Assembly (NCBI GenBank): GCA_015143295.1
Contig: CM026554.1
Location: forward strand, 55,426,627 to 55,490,626
Direction of reading: 5' to 3'
Source: Tetracentron sinense
Taxonomy: Eukaryota > Streptophyta > Magnoliopsida > Trochodendrales > Trochodendraceae
DNA: 64,000 bases
Below are positions 22,371 to 34,748 of this stretch, one piece after another. A model generated the notes under the pieces. The model did not search any database. It saw nothing but the letters and a program-made list of their open reading frames with translations, and had not been told where the DNA came from. Position numbers and translations under genes: made by a program. Each line of letters begins with the position of its first letter. The first letter of the stretch is position 1.

Positions 22371-25300
22371 TGTCATATATTCAGTGAAAAAGTGGGATAA
22401 GCTACCGACATAATTTAAACAATCCACTTAGAGCACAGGTCAATCAGCATTTTTTAAGTCCAGACAAACAGAGACCCCTTGGAAGCTCTAATTACAAGAA
22501 GAATAAATAACGTATGCCTATGTTCTTGAAAACACCTCTCTATTCTCGAAAAGACATTTGACCAGCTTACCTAATCTCTAAAATATTGACATCCTTAGTG
22601 TACCCAAATTGGTAAGAGTTCTTAGAGTGAATCTCATGTTTATCTCAAAGTACTCGAGTGGTTTCTCATCTTAGCAGAGGACGTATGTTGGTCAGCAAGA
22701 AAAATAGGTCAACAAGAAAAATAAATGGTTGAGAAGCTTTTGATCCAATGTCCCCCTTAAAATAAATATTATTGAATAATCCAATATCAAAGCAAACAAT
22801 CCACCATCCAGCTTAATTAACCACATACAACACATCGGATGAAGGTCAAATTAAGGTCAAATTGATAGTCTTAGGGCTCTGATTCTTTAGAAGGATAACA
22901 ACAGCTACCTCTTTTCTAAAACAAGATTAGTAGTTACTCATTGAATTTACCCATGACAGATTTTATAAAAAGACATACGTTTACTATGTTTCTCTCATGG
23001 AATTTGTCCTTTGTTCAGATGGTTCTGTATTTATTTTTATAAGGGAAATGCTTAACTTACTGCCGCAGCATTAGACTATGTACTTATGTGCAGTCCTCAT
23101 TGGTCCATGCCCCCTTTTTTACTTCACATCAATTGTAGTTAAGATTCACTCACTCCTATGGTTAAGCAATCTAACTTAAGTTTTTAAAAACAAATAAAAC
23201 AAAAATATTAACTTTAATTTTCTTGAACTTAACCATAGTTAAAAGAGTATTAAAAGGGACACATGGCCATGGCATTAGACTACATAGCCTAATGGGTGGT
23301 GTGCTAATCACTGCCCTTTTTATAAAACCAATAAGATTATTTAAGCGCAATAAACATACCAAGTGTGAATGTAATCGAAAGGGTCTGCCCTTGGATCTTT
23401 TAGCTAATATGCATCAATCAGTAAAATTGTTCTAGCTCTTGATCAGAACAAGTAGTACCTCTTTTAGTGTTCACATTTCAAAAACGCAAAAGCTTTATTT
23501 TTTTTTAACAACAAACACGAAATCCAACACATGAAAGATGGAAGCAATGTCTTAAAACATTTTTCCTTAGTCATGAGTTACCTGTTACTAGTCCATAGTT
23601 TACAGATTTTCATTTTCTTCATAGCAGTATGGGCTAATAAGGCATGCAGATTGTACTGAAATTGGGATGTTAATGAAATTTGTTATTATCACTTGATTTG
23701 AGTTAGACAAAGGATAAAAAATTTTGCAAGGTAACATTGTGAATATCTACTCTCATATTTGAAGTTATCAATCTAATAGAAATAAGCCACAATTATATAT
23801 CATTATCTTCATTTCTCCTTTTAATTCATTTATTTTCTTTGGTAAACATTCCTTTAACTCATTGAAGGATAAGATTTATTCTTTTTCATTACATAATGAA
23901 AGTAATCTTATCCTAGGACTCTATGATGTTACTTCGTATTCATGAAAATTATCTAAAAGTAATATGATATGATAGCTTTGACCTCGTCAACTAATATGTA
24001 AACCAAAATACCAATATATCCATCATGATCGAGAATAAGAGTACAAGATGCAAATAACTTTTATCCACGGGCACCTAGCATGACACCGGAGTTAAAATCA
24101 TTCCAAAAGAACCTATAAAAATAATTCAAAATTTTTCATTCATTGCAATACTATTGAAAGTAATATTAATTCTTCAACAAACCATCGGGGAGAACATCGC
24201 AGTTTTTTTTACGCATTGTAAAAAAAAAATGAAAATGCCTACTCATTTTGATCATGATTTTAAATATATATTAGTTGATATCAAGTCAATTGGCCTTACA
24301 AAAATAATTATCATTTTTGTTGGCTCTATCCTAAAAAGAACTATAATTTTAAAAAATAATTACAAAATCCAGGCAATGCAAAAGAAATCATCAAGAATAT
24401 AGTTTTTTTTTTTTTGTTTTTGCATGGATTTGCCCATTTCATCGACATCAACTAGACATGTATAAATAAGTTATATTCACATTGTCAATACAAAATAATT
24501 AGTAAAATCTTTAGCTTGGTACTATTTCAAAAAGTATTATCCATTCAGCAACCCGATCCTTGTAATACAAGAGAAGCCATCGAGAAGCACATCATAAAAT
24601 TTTCTTAGCACTGCTTGGCCACTTCTTTGAGATAAACAAGAAATATTCTATCATAACTTGTTCCTGCCAAGAAAAGAAATGTTACACCAATCAATCCGTG
24701 AGACCATAGATAATATGTGAAATGGCTCTACTAGTCTCGCATCAATCATAACACCAATTTATGTTTTCTAATTGTGTTAACTAATGCAAATACAAGGAAA
24801 AACGCTGCGGTAAAGACGAGATACAATTTGACTAGAAAATCATGAATATAATCAAAGAACTAATCTAGAGCAAAACTTAGTCAATGAGAGAATAAGATTA
24901 GGTTTCTTGGTAGGCTTCTACCATCCAAAAAGGGTTTGAATCAATACGAGTATTTGAGAACCATGACTCAACATGCCAACTAACACATATCTATTGGGAA
25001 TGGCCTTCAAATTGCCTTAAAATTTTACATTAAGGAGAATCCAAAAATAGGATTTTTTTCAAGAGTGGGCCCACATATTCAATCCGGAACAATTCAATCA
25101 ACCGCATAGAAGAGGGGAAAACCCCAAAAGTAAAACAATTTAAATGGGAAAAAACAGTTGGGGATTTAAGATCATAAATCTCAGGCCAATAGCAGTTTTA
25201 TAAATACATGGAGCGGTTTTAATTTAAAAAACAGAGTGTTTTTTTATATAAAAAATTGATCAATATGTGTTGTTTAGATTGTCATTAGACCGTGATTAGA

Positions 25301-25387
25301 GTCTAAGGCCTTTTATTAGTGTTAAAGTTGTTTTTTATAGTAACTTAAAGAGTCCCAATCAAGTTAAGGTAAAAGGTCATCCCATTT
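22371..25387. other. AT-rich intergenic stretch
   Basis: No credible coding frame, LTR or RNA gene. The segment 23090-23215 resembles one unit of the TTAACTNTGGTTAAG array at 47.9-48.5 kb. The short frame at 24154-24402 has no recognisable domain. Confidence 0.4.
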
Positions 25388-25395
25388 CCCTTATA

Positions 25396-26357
25396 CAAGG
25401 TTTGAAATATCGATGATATTTCGATATCTTGATCTCGACGGGTTTCGAAATATCTAAACCATGTATTTTAGTTTTTAACAAATTTCGTAAATTTCCATTG
25501 AAATTTCGTATATTTCGGTCTAAATATTTTCTACTAGTTTTTTTTTTATATATTTTCTCACACGGTTTTTACGAAATTTCGTATATTTTGATCAAAATAT
25601 TTTCTATTGTTTTTAAATTTTTTTTAAAAAATTTCTGTTGTTTACTTATTTATACTTAAGTTGTAATGGTCATTTACAAAATAAAACTTCTGTTATAAAA
25701 TAATAATTTTAAATACCTTGTTATAAATTAATTTTATTCTTATCTATATTCAAAACCCTCCCTTAGATTACACTAATTACAATAATTTTTTTTTTAAAAT
25801 TGCATAAATGACCATATTACCCCTATGTTGCAAGTATTAACCTAATTATATTTTATAAATTAAATATTATTTAACTATTCTTAGTATTGATTTGTATTAT
25901 ACACAAAAAAAAATTCAATAAAATCTTAATACAATATTTTTAATTTAAACGATTCTTAGTAATGATTTAACTATTCTTAGTATTGACTTTGATTGTATTT
26001 GAGTTAATTGTTATGCTTGATTGAAAAATGAATACAATTTTTTATTTAAATTACATCAATATTAGTGAATCATACATTGTCATCAGCATCAACACACGTC
26101 TTTGGCTCCCTTCTCATTACATCTCTTATATACATTATTGTTTTAGTAATTGTTTTGATTCTTAAATGTGTATTATCATCTATTTTAACATTTCCTTAAG
26201 TTTCATTGAAAAATTTCATGTTTTTCACTATTTGTTTTACAATTTTCCTCCACGTGCGATATTGTTCCTTCGATATCGATATATCTTGCGAAATATCCTC
26301 GATATATCTTTTTTTCATGGCTCGAAATAACATGCGAAATCGATATTTCAAACCTTG
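25396..26357. mobile_element. Non-autonomous hAT-like element (CAAGGTT family, copy 2)
   Basis: The ends are CAAGGTTTGAAATATCG and CGATATTTCAAACCTTG, a perfect inverted repeat over 17 bp, flanked by a perfect 8 bp duplication CCCTTATA (25388-25395 and 26358-26365). It is 962 bp. The interior has many ATATTTCG/CGATATC motifs and the block CATTGTCATCAGC...CTTCTCATTACATCTC shared with 2838-3711 and 32442-33774. No transposase is encoded. This is the cleanest member of the family in the window. Confidence 0.93.
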
Positions 26358-26365
26358 CCCTTATA

Positions 26366-27789
26366 AATATGTTATGTTGTTTGTAAAAAAAAATTTGAAT
26401 GAAAATTGAGAATCCTCTACCAAAAAAAAAGTGCAAGTTTCTAATGCTGAATTAAAATTGGTTATGTTCGATCCTTTCACTTTCCAGAGAGATCGTGAAA
26501 TCAATTCAAGAACGTACTCCATCTTCCATCATCAATTGAGGTATTAATTATGTCAATCTTCACCATTATTTTCAGATTATTCAACTAGCAAAAAGATTTG
26601 AATTTACCGTTATTTTAAAATAATTAAAAATAAAAACTTTGATTATTTTCTTTACATTGAAACCTTACAAGTTGAATCCTATTTTGAGAGTTTAGTTTGA
26701 TTGAAACTCCAAGAGATCATCAAGAATTGATTATTTTAATTATTTGGAATCGGAATTGAGTCATAATTTGATAATCTCAATTATAAAAAATGACATATTT
26801 TGCATAACTTGGATTTGAAATATTTTGATTTGCTTGAATTAAGATATAACCATATTTGATTTACAAATTTTTGGGAAATTGAAAGAAGTTAGTATTAGAT
26901 TCAGATCAATTTTGGAGTTCTTTTTTCCCAGATCTAAATTGATTGTTTAGGGTTAAATTTTGCACTTTCAATTGATTGTTTACAGTTAAATTTTGCACTT
27001 TGAAGAGCCCTAATATATTACTTTAAAAATCTGTAATTTCAAAACAAATGACTCTATATTGTTTAACATCAATTGCAAACTTACATATGGCAAGGTGTGC
27101 GGGTAATGTGGCAAGCAGTAATCTGCTCATCATTACAAACCTTATTACTAATTGTAGCTAAATGATGTCATACTACTACAAAAAAAAAGAACGATCTGAG
27201 TAAAGGGGGATTAGATGAATCAACGAGTGTCAATAAACTAGATTAAAAGGAAATTAGAAGAATCAATAAGAGTTTCTTGGAACATGTCAATAAACTAGAC
27301 CTGAAGCCAATGTCTATCTATATTTGTTTAATAAGGCATATCCACCTCTCTACAACTAACAGAATTTTCTCTTATTGGGGTAGAAACAATTTGTTTAATT
27401 TTATGTATCAAAATTCTTTGCTACATATGATATTGAATTCATAAACTTTTTAATATTATAATTTTTTTACAGTATAGCAACAATTGATATATATATATAT
27501 ATATATAGATTGTAAACATCGAATGAGTCAATAAGTTAACGCCAGGCCAATACATATTGCACATACAATTTTCTTTGGTAGGCAACATCTTTTAGTGTGT
27601 CGGTACTTGGTTATGAGCCGCCTACAGTTGCCTCACTGTAAAGGGCCTCAAGGAATGGCCTCCCAAACAAGGAGTATGCTACTTACTATCCTCAAAGGAT
27701 AGGCATTCGCTTGTACATACTAATTTAATTTGGTTAGTGCTCACAGATCTTGTGAATAATTTAGATGTTCCTTTTAGATGGAGACTATG
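26366..27789. other. AT-rich spacer with (AT)n at 27487-27508
   Basis: No gene is supported. A somewhat GC-richer patch at about 27590-27720 (CGCCTACAGTTGCCTC, GGAATGGCCTCCC) stands out from its surroundings, but I cannot assign it. Confidence 0.4.
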
Positions 27790-28441
27790 AAACATTGAAG
27801 TTAAGAAATTTTTTATTGTTGCATTTAGTTAGGTCAACTTGAATTCACAAGGAAAAGTTAGAGAACCAATCCCCCAAAATAAATATAAACAAAGTTCAAT
27901 TGATAAAAAAATGGAACTGATTCCTTACAACCATAGTTTATATAAGGACCCAGACTTATAATTATTCTATTTCTTCAAAAAGCAAATTTACTTGGAATAG
28001 TTTAGTGTTCAAAAATAACAAAAACTAGAAATAGACGAAAACACGTGGCTCAAGACCTCGTCGTTAATTTTGCAATAATATATTTTAAGAGTATAACTAT
28101 CAACAGGAGCTTTGGTTGAACAGTCAACCGGAGAAACCCAAATTTTGCCATGGGAAGGGGTATTAATGGAAAAACTGTTCTCTTAACAAATACCCTTCTT
28201 TTGTGTTCATAATTACGAAACTACCACATCCCAATGCAAAATTTGGGTTGCTCCGGTTGACTGTTCAACCGGAGCTCCTGTTCATAGTTAATCTCATATT
28301 TAAATAGCTATTCCGATAACAATGCGCAAAGTTATACTCGTCAAAAGCTAGGGTGCGCCAAAATGGTGTTATTGGCCTCTTCAGCTCGGCTTCTTCTAAT
28401 CTTGACATTCTAGGTAGTTAACCGCAACATGTTCTACATCA
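27790..28441 (-). repeat. 3' LTR of the gypsy element (left side)
   Basis: Aligns with 34810-35344 from CTTGAATTCACAAGG (27835) to GTTCTACATCA (ends 28441). The left edge is unclear because the match fades before 27835. A purine-rich tract on the minus strand (TGGAGGGGAC at 28442-28451) abuts it, as expected for a polypurine tract. A 193 bp MITE sits inside. Confidence 0.75.
28096..28288. mobile_element. 193 bp MITE with long inverted repeats
   Basis: The left arm reads ACTATCAACAGGAGC, and the inverted right end is ACTATGAACAGGAGC. The arms stay inverted for about 50 bp through TTGAACAGTCAACCGGAG and CCCAAATTTTGC. TA flanks both sides (28094-28095, 28289-28290), consistent with a TA target as in Tc1/mariner-like MITEs, although the ends are not the standard Stowaway sequence. 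The other LTR lacks it. Confidence 0.8.
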
Positions 28442-28599
28442 GTCCCCTCCACTTGAATAGTACTTGCCCTCGAGTCGCTCGATAATGTTGGTTCTTGGTG
28501 CGCAAATAAATTTGCAATGTTAAATGTTTGCAATATTGTTTTATGCTCGGGGAAGATCAACAACATAAGTATTGTCATTAATCTTCGTGAGCACTCACT

Positions 28600-28646
28600 T
28601 GCGACCTTTCTTGTTTTTTAACGTGCGACCTTTCTTGTTTTTTAAC
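28600..28646. repeat. 24 bp tandem duplication
   Basis: TGCGACCTTTCTTGTTTT recurs at 28600 and 28624 in the 3' internal part of the gypsy element. Confidence 0.9.
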
Positions 28647-28774
28647 TTGATGTACGCTTTCACAGGAAAACGATTTTTCCTTATGTGAACCATTACATTG
28701 TCCCTTCCTAGAGCACCTTCAAATGCCTAAATTTGTGCCCATTCACCGTGTATTCGACTTTGGTCTCTTTCAAC

Positions 28775-29214
28775 CAGTGTTTTAAAACCCGAAAACTCGA
28801 CTCAACTCGGAAACTCGGGCAAAACTCGTCCGAGTAATGACGCCTAAAACTCGAACATATATAATATTTTTCTAATACTATATATATATGGTATAAATTC
28901 AAATTAATGATAAATCATGCCTAAATGAGATATATAATTCAATATATACTAAACACCCTCTTTTGTTTTGTATTTATACTTAAGAGTGGGTGGGGTGTGT
29001 TAAAAAAAGAAAAAAACATAATTTAATCAATCGGGTAGGCAATTTACTCGATTTTTTGTGTTTTTTTTAAAATGCAAGAACTCGGGCGAGTCGGGGCGAG
29101 TTACTCGGTTTTCAGTGTCAAAACCGAGTTTTGCCTCCAACTCAACTCGAAACCTGATCGAGTCGAGTCGACTCGGCCGAGTTTTGAGTCGACTCGCCGA
29201 GTTTTAATACTATG
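28775..29214. mobile_element. Non-autonomous hAT-like element (CAGTGTTTTAAAA type)
   Basis: The left end is CAGTGTTTTAAAACCCG and the inverted right end is CATAGTATTAAAACTCG. The 8 bp flanks CTTTCAAC (28767-28774) and CTTCCAAC (29215-29222) match at 7 of 8. It is rich in ACTCG/GAGTCG motifs at both ends. A partial relative lies at about 36205-36360. It interrupts the gypsy integrase side. Confidence 0.82.
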
Positions 29215-29516
29215 CTTCCAACATTTTCTAAATATCAACAAGTACTGTTACAATCCTCTCAGCCATTTTATCAGCAGCAATACTCATTTCGGGAAGCTTT
29301 GGTAATGACACTAGGTCTAATATATGTCAATGAGCACGACCTCAAAAGGAGATTGCTTGTAGATTGATTCATCATACTGTTGAAAGCAATTTGGCTTCGG
29401 CAAGAGAAAAATTCCATTGTTTAAGCTTCTATCACCATATAGACACCATATAATATTCTCCAATATTCGGTTCACCACCTCCGTTTGGCCATCTATTTGG
29501 AGATGGTATGCCTCTA

Positions 29517-29738
29517 CTACAAGGTGGTGTCAAATCGCCACCATAGAATCCTCCAGAAATAGCGAAGAAATTTCACATAACAATTCGAAGTAATTGTCTC
29601 GGATATACCTTCCATGTAATACGGTGTCTTTTTAGAAAATCTATCAGCAATCAAAAATACAAAATTCATATATCGTTGAGCACACGAAAGACCAAACACT
29701 AAGTTCATGAACAAGTCATCCCAAGGAACTTCTGACAC
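29517..29738 (-). pseudogene. gypsy integrase core fragment
   Basis: The minus-strand frame reads VPWDDLFMNLVFGL, CAQRYMNFVFLIADRFSK. This matches the integrase segment usually written PW-x-x-(I/L)SMDF-x-x-GLP...D-x-(I/V)-(F/W)-V-x-VDRFSKMAHF. The catalytic Asp of SMDF is Asn here and VDRFSK is ADRFSK, so it is inactive. The C-terminal part is not in frame. Confidence 0.88.
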
Positions 29739-30219
29739 TGGTCGAATATAGAGACAAATGTTTCGGGATTATCCTCTAGTATTCTGGCAAATATGACATA
29801 ACTACACAGTCCTTCCAACATCCCTCTTCAGTTGAGGCCAATAATATCTCTTCTGTACGAGAACTATTATCTTGTCACGCCTCATCTAATCCTCCTCCAT
29901 GCAACTCGTTCATGATTCTTCCATGTCGAGAGCACTGGAAATACACAATCGCCTTCCTCTGAAGAAGAAACCACACTGTATTTGTAATTCTTCTGAAGGC
30001 CTTATCAAACATTTAGCCCATGCATCCTTAAAATCACCATCATAGCCATACAAATCTTTTAGATAAACCCGAAAACCTCACTGCACATTGTGAGTAGTAA
30101 GAAGGTTTCCTGTTGAGTGTGCCTGTCGCCTTGTTCTGTCGGCCAGCCTGATGCTTCAACACGAAAGTGAGCTGCAGAAAAGAAATTCATAATCATCATT
30201 CATCCATAAGATTCATGCT

Positions 30220-31400
30220 AGTTTGACTGTTAACATACTTCAAAGCCTGATGATCTATATAGAAGACAAATCCTAGCTATATAGCTTAGGGCCTGAATTA
30301 ATTAAAATAGCTCTAATTGATATGTTACAACTTCTTACTGGCATCACTCAACTTCTCACAATAAAAGGCTATTGACATTCCTTCATAGGAAAGTGCAGCT
30401 CCAATACCAACATCACACTCCATCTCGAAAGTTCGACAACACTAGAATAAGGGCAGCATATAACTTCCCTTTAATCAATGCAAAACCCTGTTCAGCCTCT
30501 TCCTACCACTAGAATTTTAACTTCTCTTTAATCAATGCAAAATCCTGTTCAGCCTCTTCCTACTGCTAGAAATTCTCTTCATGCACTCTGTGATGGGTTC
30601 CACAATTGTGTTGAAATTTCTCCCAACCCGACTGTATAAGGTGGTTGCCAACCTATGAAAACTCCATACTTACCAACAGTTGTAGGTGTAGGCCACTCCC
30701 AAACATCTCACCTTTTCTTCATCTACGTGGATCCCGTAGACCTCACCACATAGCCCAGAAACTGAAGGCAAACAATTATAGAACAGCACCACTTGAGGTT
30801 TATGTACACAGCTTATTCTCTTAAGTACAAGCAACACTTCTCATTGGTGATCAATATTTTTCTTATTGCAGCCATAAATCAATACACTATTGATATCAAT
30901 CACACCAAATCGCTAAATAAAGGGCTTAAGAACCTGGTTAATCCATTTCATAAAGATACTTGGGGCATTTGGAAGCCCAAACAACATCGCTATTCACTTA
31001 TATAGACCATCATTGATCTTAAAGGCTGCAATCCATTCGTTGCCAGCTCTAAGCCTAATTTGATGATACTCGCTCCTCAAATCTTATTTGATAAACACTA
31101 TCAAGTATTGACCCCTCCAACATATATAACATATTATCTAGTCATGGAATAGAAAATCTATACTTCACAGTGATTTTATTAATTGCGCTACTGTAAATGT
31201 ACATTCACAAACTACCATCTTTGTAGGCTATAGCAAGGTTGGCACAACGAATAGGCTCAAACTTTCCCTAACCAGACCCTTGCGGATCAATTCTTCCACT
31301 TGGCTCTATAATAGTTCGATCTCTTTTGGGTTCATTTGATAATGCAAACGATTAGGCAATCTAGCACATGAAGTAAGATCAATATGCTAATGAATGTCCG
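30220..31400 (-). pseudogene. gypsy reverse transcriptase and RNase H, degenerate
   Basis: On the minus strand near 30982-30915 one frame reads GLPNAPSIFMKWINQVLKPF, the gypsy RT fingers/palm motif. Near 30575-30461 EEAEQGFALIKEKL-type sequence (end of RT/start of RNase H) appears twice because of a 57 bp tandem duplication. Near 30268-30226 FVFYIDHQALKYVN matches the RNase H segment. Frameshifts separate all of them, and the YxDD motif was not found intact. Confidence 0.82.
30461..30574. repeat. 57 bp tandem duplication in gypsy pol
   Basis: Units start TAACTTCCCTTTAATCAATG at 30461 and TAACTTCTCTTTAATCAATG at 30518, with few differences. Confidence 0.9.
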
Positions 31401-31718
31401 TCATTGGAGTAGTATGTCAGAAGATCGGGTATAGTCTCCTTGAACTCTACATAACATCAATTTTATCCTTTTTGGAACACCATTAGGATGCTCCACATCA
31501 TCGCCTTTCACTACTAATGCATAGGGTTGTCAAAGGACCGATCAGGGCAGGGCATAAGACTTACCAGGCCCAACTCTCACCTACCATCGGAGGGCCTGAA
31601 CTAATTAGGCACAAGCCCTACCCTCAAGAGCCAAAGCCTACAATAAGACTAAAAACAAATCTCATACACTGCCACCAGATAGCCACATAAAATCAACCCT
31701 CCTCTTTTATCCAGTCTT

Positions 31719-32198
31719 CAGGGCTGGCCCCCCAAAAAATAAAGCCCCCAAAGCAGTCACAAAGTCGGGGTTCGAGAATAATTTGGAAAGGGTCAAATAC
31801 ATAAATATTCGAAAAATTCAGGAAAATACTGAAAAACTTCGGAAAAAAAAACGGAGAAAAAACTTACAATTATAAAAATTAGAAACGATGCTAATTAATA
31901 TATCTAACAATTTGGTGAGATAATATACAAAAAGAGTAAATATAAGCAACAATAATAAATTCATAACATTATTTTAACATCACGGTCTTTAGGGCTGACC
32001 CGTCCATTAAGCCATCAAAGCCCACACTTTAGGCCCCAAAAAAATGAAGGCCCCAAAACATGGGCTTTGATGGCTTTATGAACCTGATTTAGTGAAAAGA
32101 AACCCAAAAAGAGGCCCCATTTTATAGCGAGTCCAATTAAAAAAAAGCCTCATTTAGAATTCTCGCTTTAGGCCTCCAAATGGCTTGGGCCGGCCCTG
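31719..32198. mobile_element. Non-autonomous hAT-like element (CAGGGCYGGCCC type)
   Basis: The left end is CAGGGCTGGCCC and the right end is GGGCCGGCCCTG. The 8 bp flanks CCAGTCTT (31711-31718) and TCAGCCTT (32199-32206) match at 6 of 8. An internal near-copy of the left end (TAGGGCTGACCC at ~31989) suggests one element inside another or an internal duplication. Both halves contain AAAGCCCC/GGCCCC runs. No coding capacity. Confidence 0.78.
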
Positions 32199-32441
32199 TC
32201 AGCCTTGGGACCGGCAGTGCACACAAAGATCAACACAACGAAGTTATTAGTTTTTATTTTTTTACTCGGTGGCGGAGTAGAATAATATCGTTAAAAATAG
32301 TATAATTTGTTTCTTAATCTTTTCAAATGAAATTATATACAATATATTATATTTTAGTATTTGTTTTAGCTATATGTTTTTTCCTTACATATATTTAATT
32401 TTAACGCATTACTAACATAAAGCATATATAAATCATATAGG

Positions 32442-33774
32442 CACGGTTTGAAATGTCGATGAAATATCGACGATATTTCTCGATTTCGATGAATCCCGAC
32501 ATATCTATAAGGAGGGATATAAATTTTAAAGAATATCGTGAAATATCATAAGATATTTTGAGAAATGTTGGTTTTTAAACTATAAAACAGAGCCAAATCC
32601 TATTTATTGCTTATTTATATAAATTCTCATTTAAGGGAATAGTTTCATTTACTTAAGATATATATCTGTAAATAAGGTTATACCCTCCATTTGAATTCAG
32701 TAAAAATTATCCTAAATCCAAATTCCTGAAAATAAAAAGTCAACTTTCCAGTTCAAGAACAAATTTCGCTTTTTAGCACCTTTTTCAAAATTTCAACTTT
32801 CAAATCCTAAGGTATTTCTCAAATTTTAAAATTTCATAAATTATACCATATCAAAACATTACTAAACCCCAAAAGTTCGGTAAAAAAAATCTCAAATTTT
32901 AGTCTTCAAAAATATTTCATCTACAGGGTCAAAAGTCAACTAACAGTTTGGTAGAAACGGCCTTACATTCAAGCTTTACAAAAAAAAAATTAAGCATATT
33001 ATGCATACTCTCAATTTAAAATACTCCCAAATTTAAATTCTAAAAGAATCGTATGAATATGTTTTTGGGTATGAGCCGTATGAATGAGTATGGAGATATA
33101 CAGCCTTATGAGGTAGTGTCAGGGATAATTGTGCATCAATACCCCCAGTATCCACTGATAGAAGTGTCGCTACATCTTAGACCAGATGACTACCAACGTT
33201 ATGTACATGAGTAAACATCATTGTACAATAATTTGATGAGCTAGACACAATACTGTACTTATGTGGAGAACGGAGAATCAATACTATCGTCAGCCTAGTT
33301 AGGACTCAAGACAGAGATGATTTTGACTCTCTACGTAACTCCATGTGACTGTGAGCTTATGATTTTAGTCGTTGAGGTTGGATACTAGGAGATGCTATTA
33401 TTGATGTATTAACTATTATGTATAAAATTGTGTATAAAATTGATTGTATTTGAGTTAATTGTTATGCTTAATTAGAAATGAATGAAATTTTCTATGTAAG
33501 TTACATCAATAACAGCGAATCATACATTATCGTCCCACTTGTCATTGCATTTCTTATATACATTTTTTTTTTTAGTTTTTTGATTCCTAGATGTGTATTA
33601 ACATCTATTTTAGCATTTCCTAAAGTTTCATTGAAAAATTTCATGTTTTTCACTATTTTTTTAATTTTTCCCCATATGTGTCATTGTTCCTGCGTTATCA
33701 ATATATCATATATCCCCAATATATCTTTTTTCCACGGCTCGACAAGTCATGCGATATCGACATTCAGAACCTTG
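32442..33774. mobile_element. Non-autonomous hAT-like element (CAAGGTT family, copy 3)
   Basis: The ends are CACGGTTTGAAATGTCG and CGACATTCAGAACCTTG; 8 bp flanks CATATAGG (32434-32441) and CTTATACG (33775-33782) match at 6 of 8. It is 1333 bp, the longest of the family here. The right third (from ~33500) aligns with copies 1 and 2. The extra central sequence near 33060-33380 is less AT-rich, but I find no transposase motif in it. Confidence 0.82.
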
Positions 33775-34329
33775 CTTATACGTATAGTATGTATTCAATT
33801 AAAGTGTTACCATAAGCCCTAATACTAATTTTGATATAGTGATAACGTAAAGCATTTTGAAATAGTATTGACATAAGGCATAGTACTAGCATGCACCGAT
33901 TTTGATACAATAATTGAAGCATAGTACTAGTATACATGTAAATTAAGCACAATTCTAACATAAAGGTGTTTTGACACAATACTAATATAAGTCGTAGAAT
34001 TAAAGTGTTAATAAGTACAGTTTAGATCTAATATATAACAAATAATACTACTATACATGTATATTATGGTCTAACAAAGCATGTGGAAGGTCGGACCAGG
34101 CAAGGCCATAGCTCGATCCTCAAGTTAGAGGGCTTTGCCCACCTGACCTGTGAAACATGACGAATAAAAAAAAAACCTCGAAATTCCGAGCTTAGGAGGA
34201 CCAAGTACCCTTATTGGGGGGCCGGATTGCGACACCTACTAATGCATATATCTCAAGTCTCACACTGTCAAGAAGGACCATCCCTCCACTAAAGATCGAT
34301 TTGGTAGTGTCACCCTTACTAATGCATAT

Positions 34330-34736
34330 ATCCCTCTTGTTTCTTTAGACTATTTTAGAAAGTCTTTCCCTATCAATAGGGAATATCTATCCTGAATTGG
34401 TAGTGCCGATTTTCCCTAATTCTTGCTCTTCATGTTGGAGGATCATAGAGTCAACTTCATCACTAGACTCACCTTCACATGGTAGTGGTCTACTAGCCAC
34501 TCGATGGCAAGCCCTTCGTCAGCAACATGTCGCTTGTTTTCATTCATCCGATTATGTTCCAAGGCATTGGCAAGCTGAGTAATCGCTGCTTGCATCTCCT
34601 GCATTGGTCATTGAATGTGTTGCTGGATTGTCTCAAACACTGCCACTGTCATGGGTTCATTCCTCGGAGCACCACCCAAAGAATTATTGTTTACCTAATC
34701 CGCCACTGGAAGATATTGAACCGAGGAGAACTCTAA
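34330..34736 (-). pseudogene. gypsy gag N-terminal region
   Basis: On the minus strand, near 34650-34500, a frame reads ETIQQHIQ then MQEMQAAITQLANALEHNRM, a coiled-coil-like gag opening shared by many plant gypsy elements. It lies just inside the 5' LTR. The plus-strand frames in this interval are shadows. Confidence 0.6.
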
Positions 34737-34737
34737 A

Positions 34738-34748
34738 CTCTAATACCA
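34738..34748 (-). other. Primer-binding site of the gypsy element
   Basis: On the minus strand TGGTATTAGAG follows the LTR, one base from TGGTATCAGAG, complementary to initiator methionine tRNA. It fixes the inner LTR edge and the element's orientation. Confidence 0.75.

Noticed and set aside
27590..27720. GC-richer patch considered as a tRNA-derived SINE or tRNA gene
   Set aside because: No cloverleaf or clear A and B box promoter could be built from it.
33478..33822. 114-residue hydrophobic plus-strand frame
   Set aside because: It lies inside the conserved non-coding block of the CAAGGTT hAT-like family, and matching blocks in the other copies are not open.
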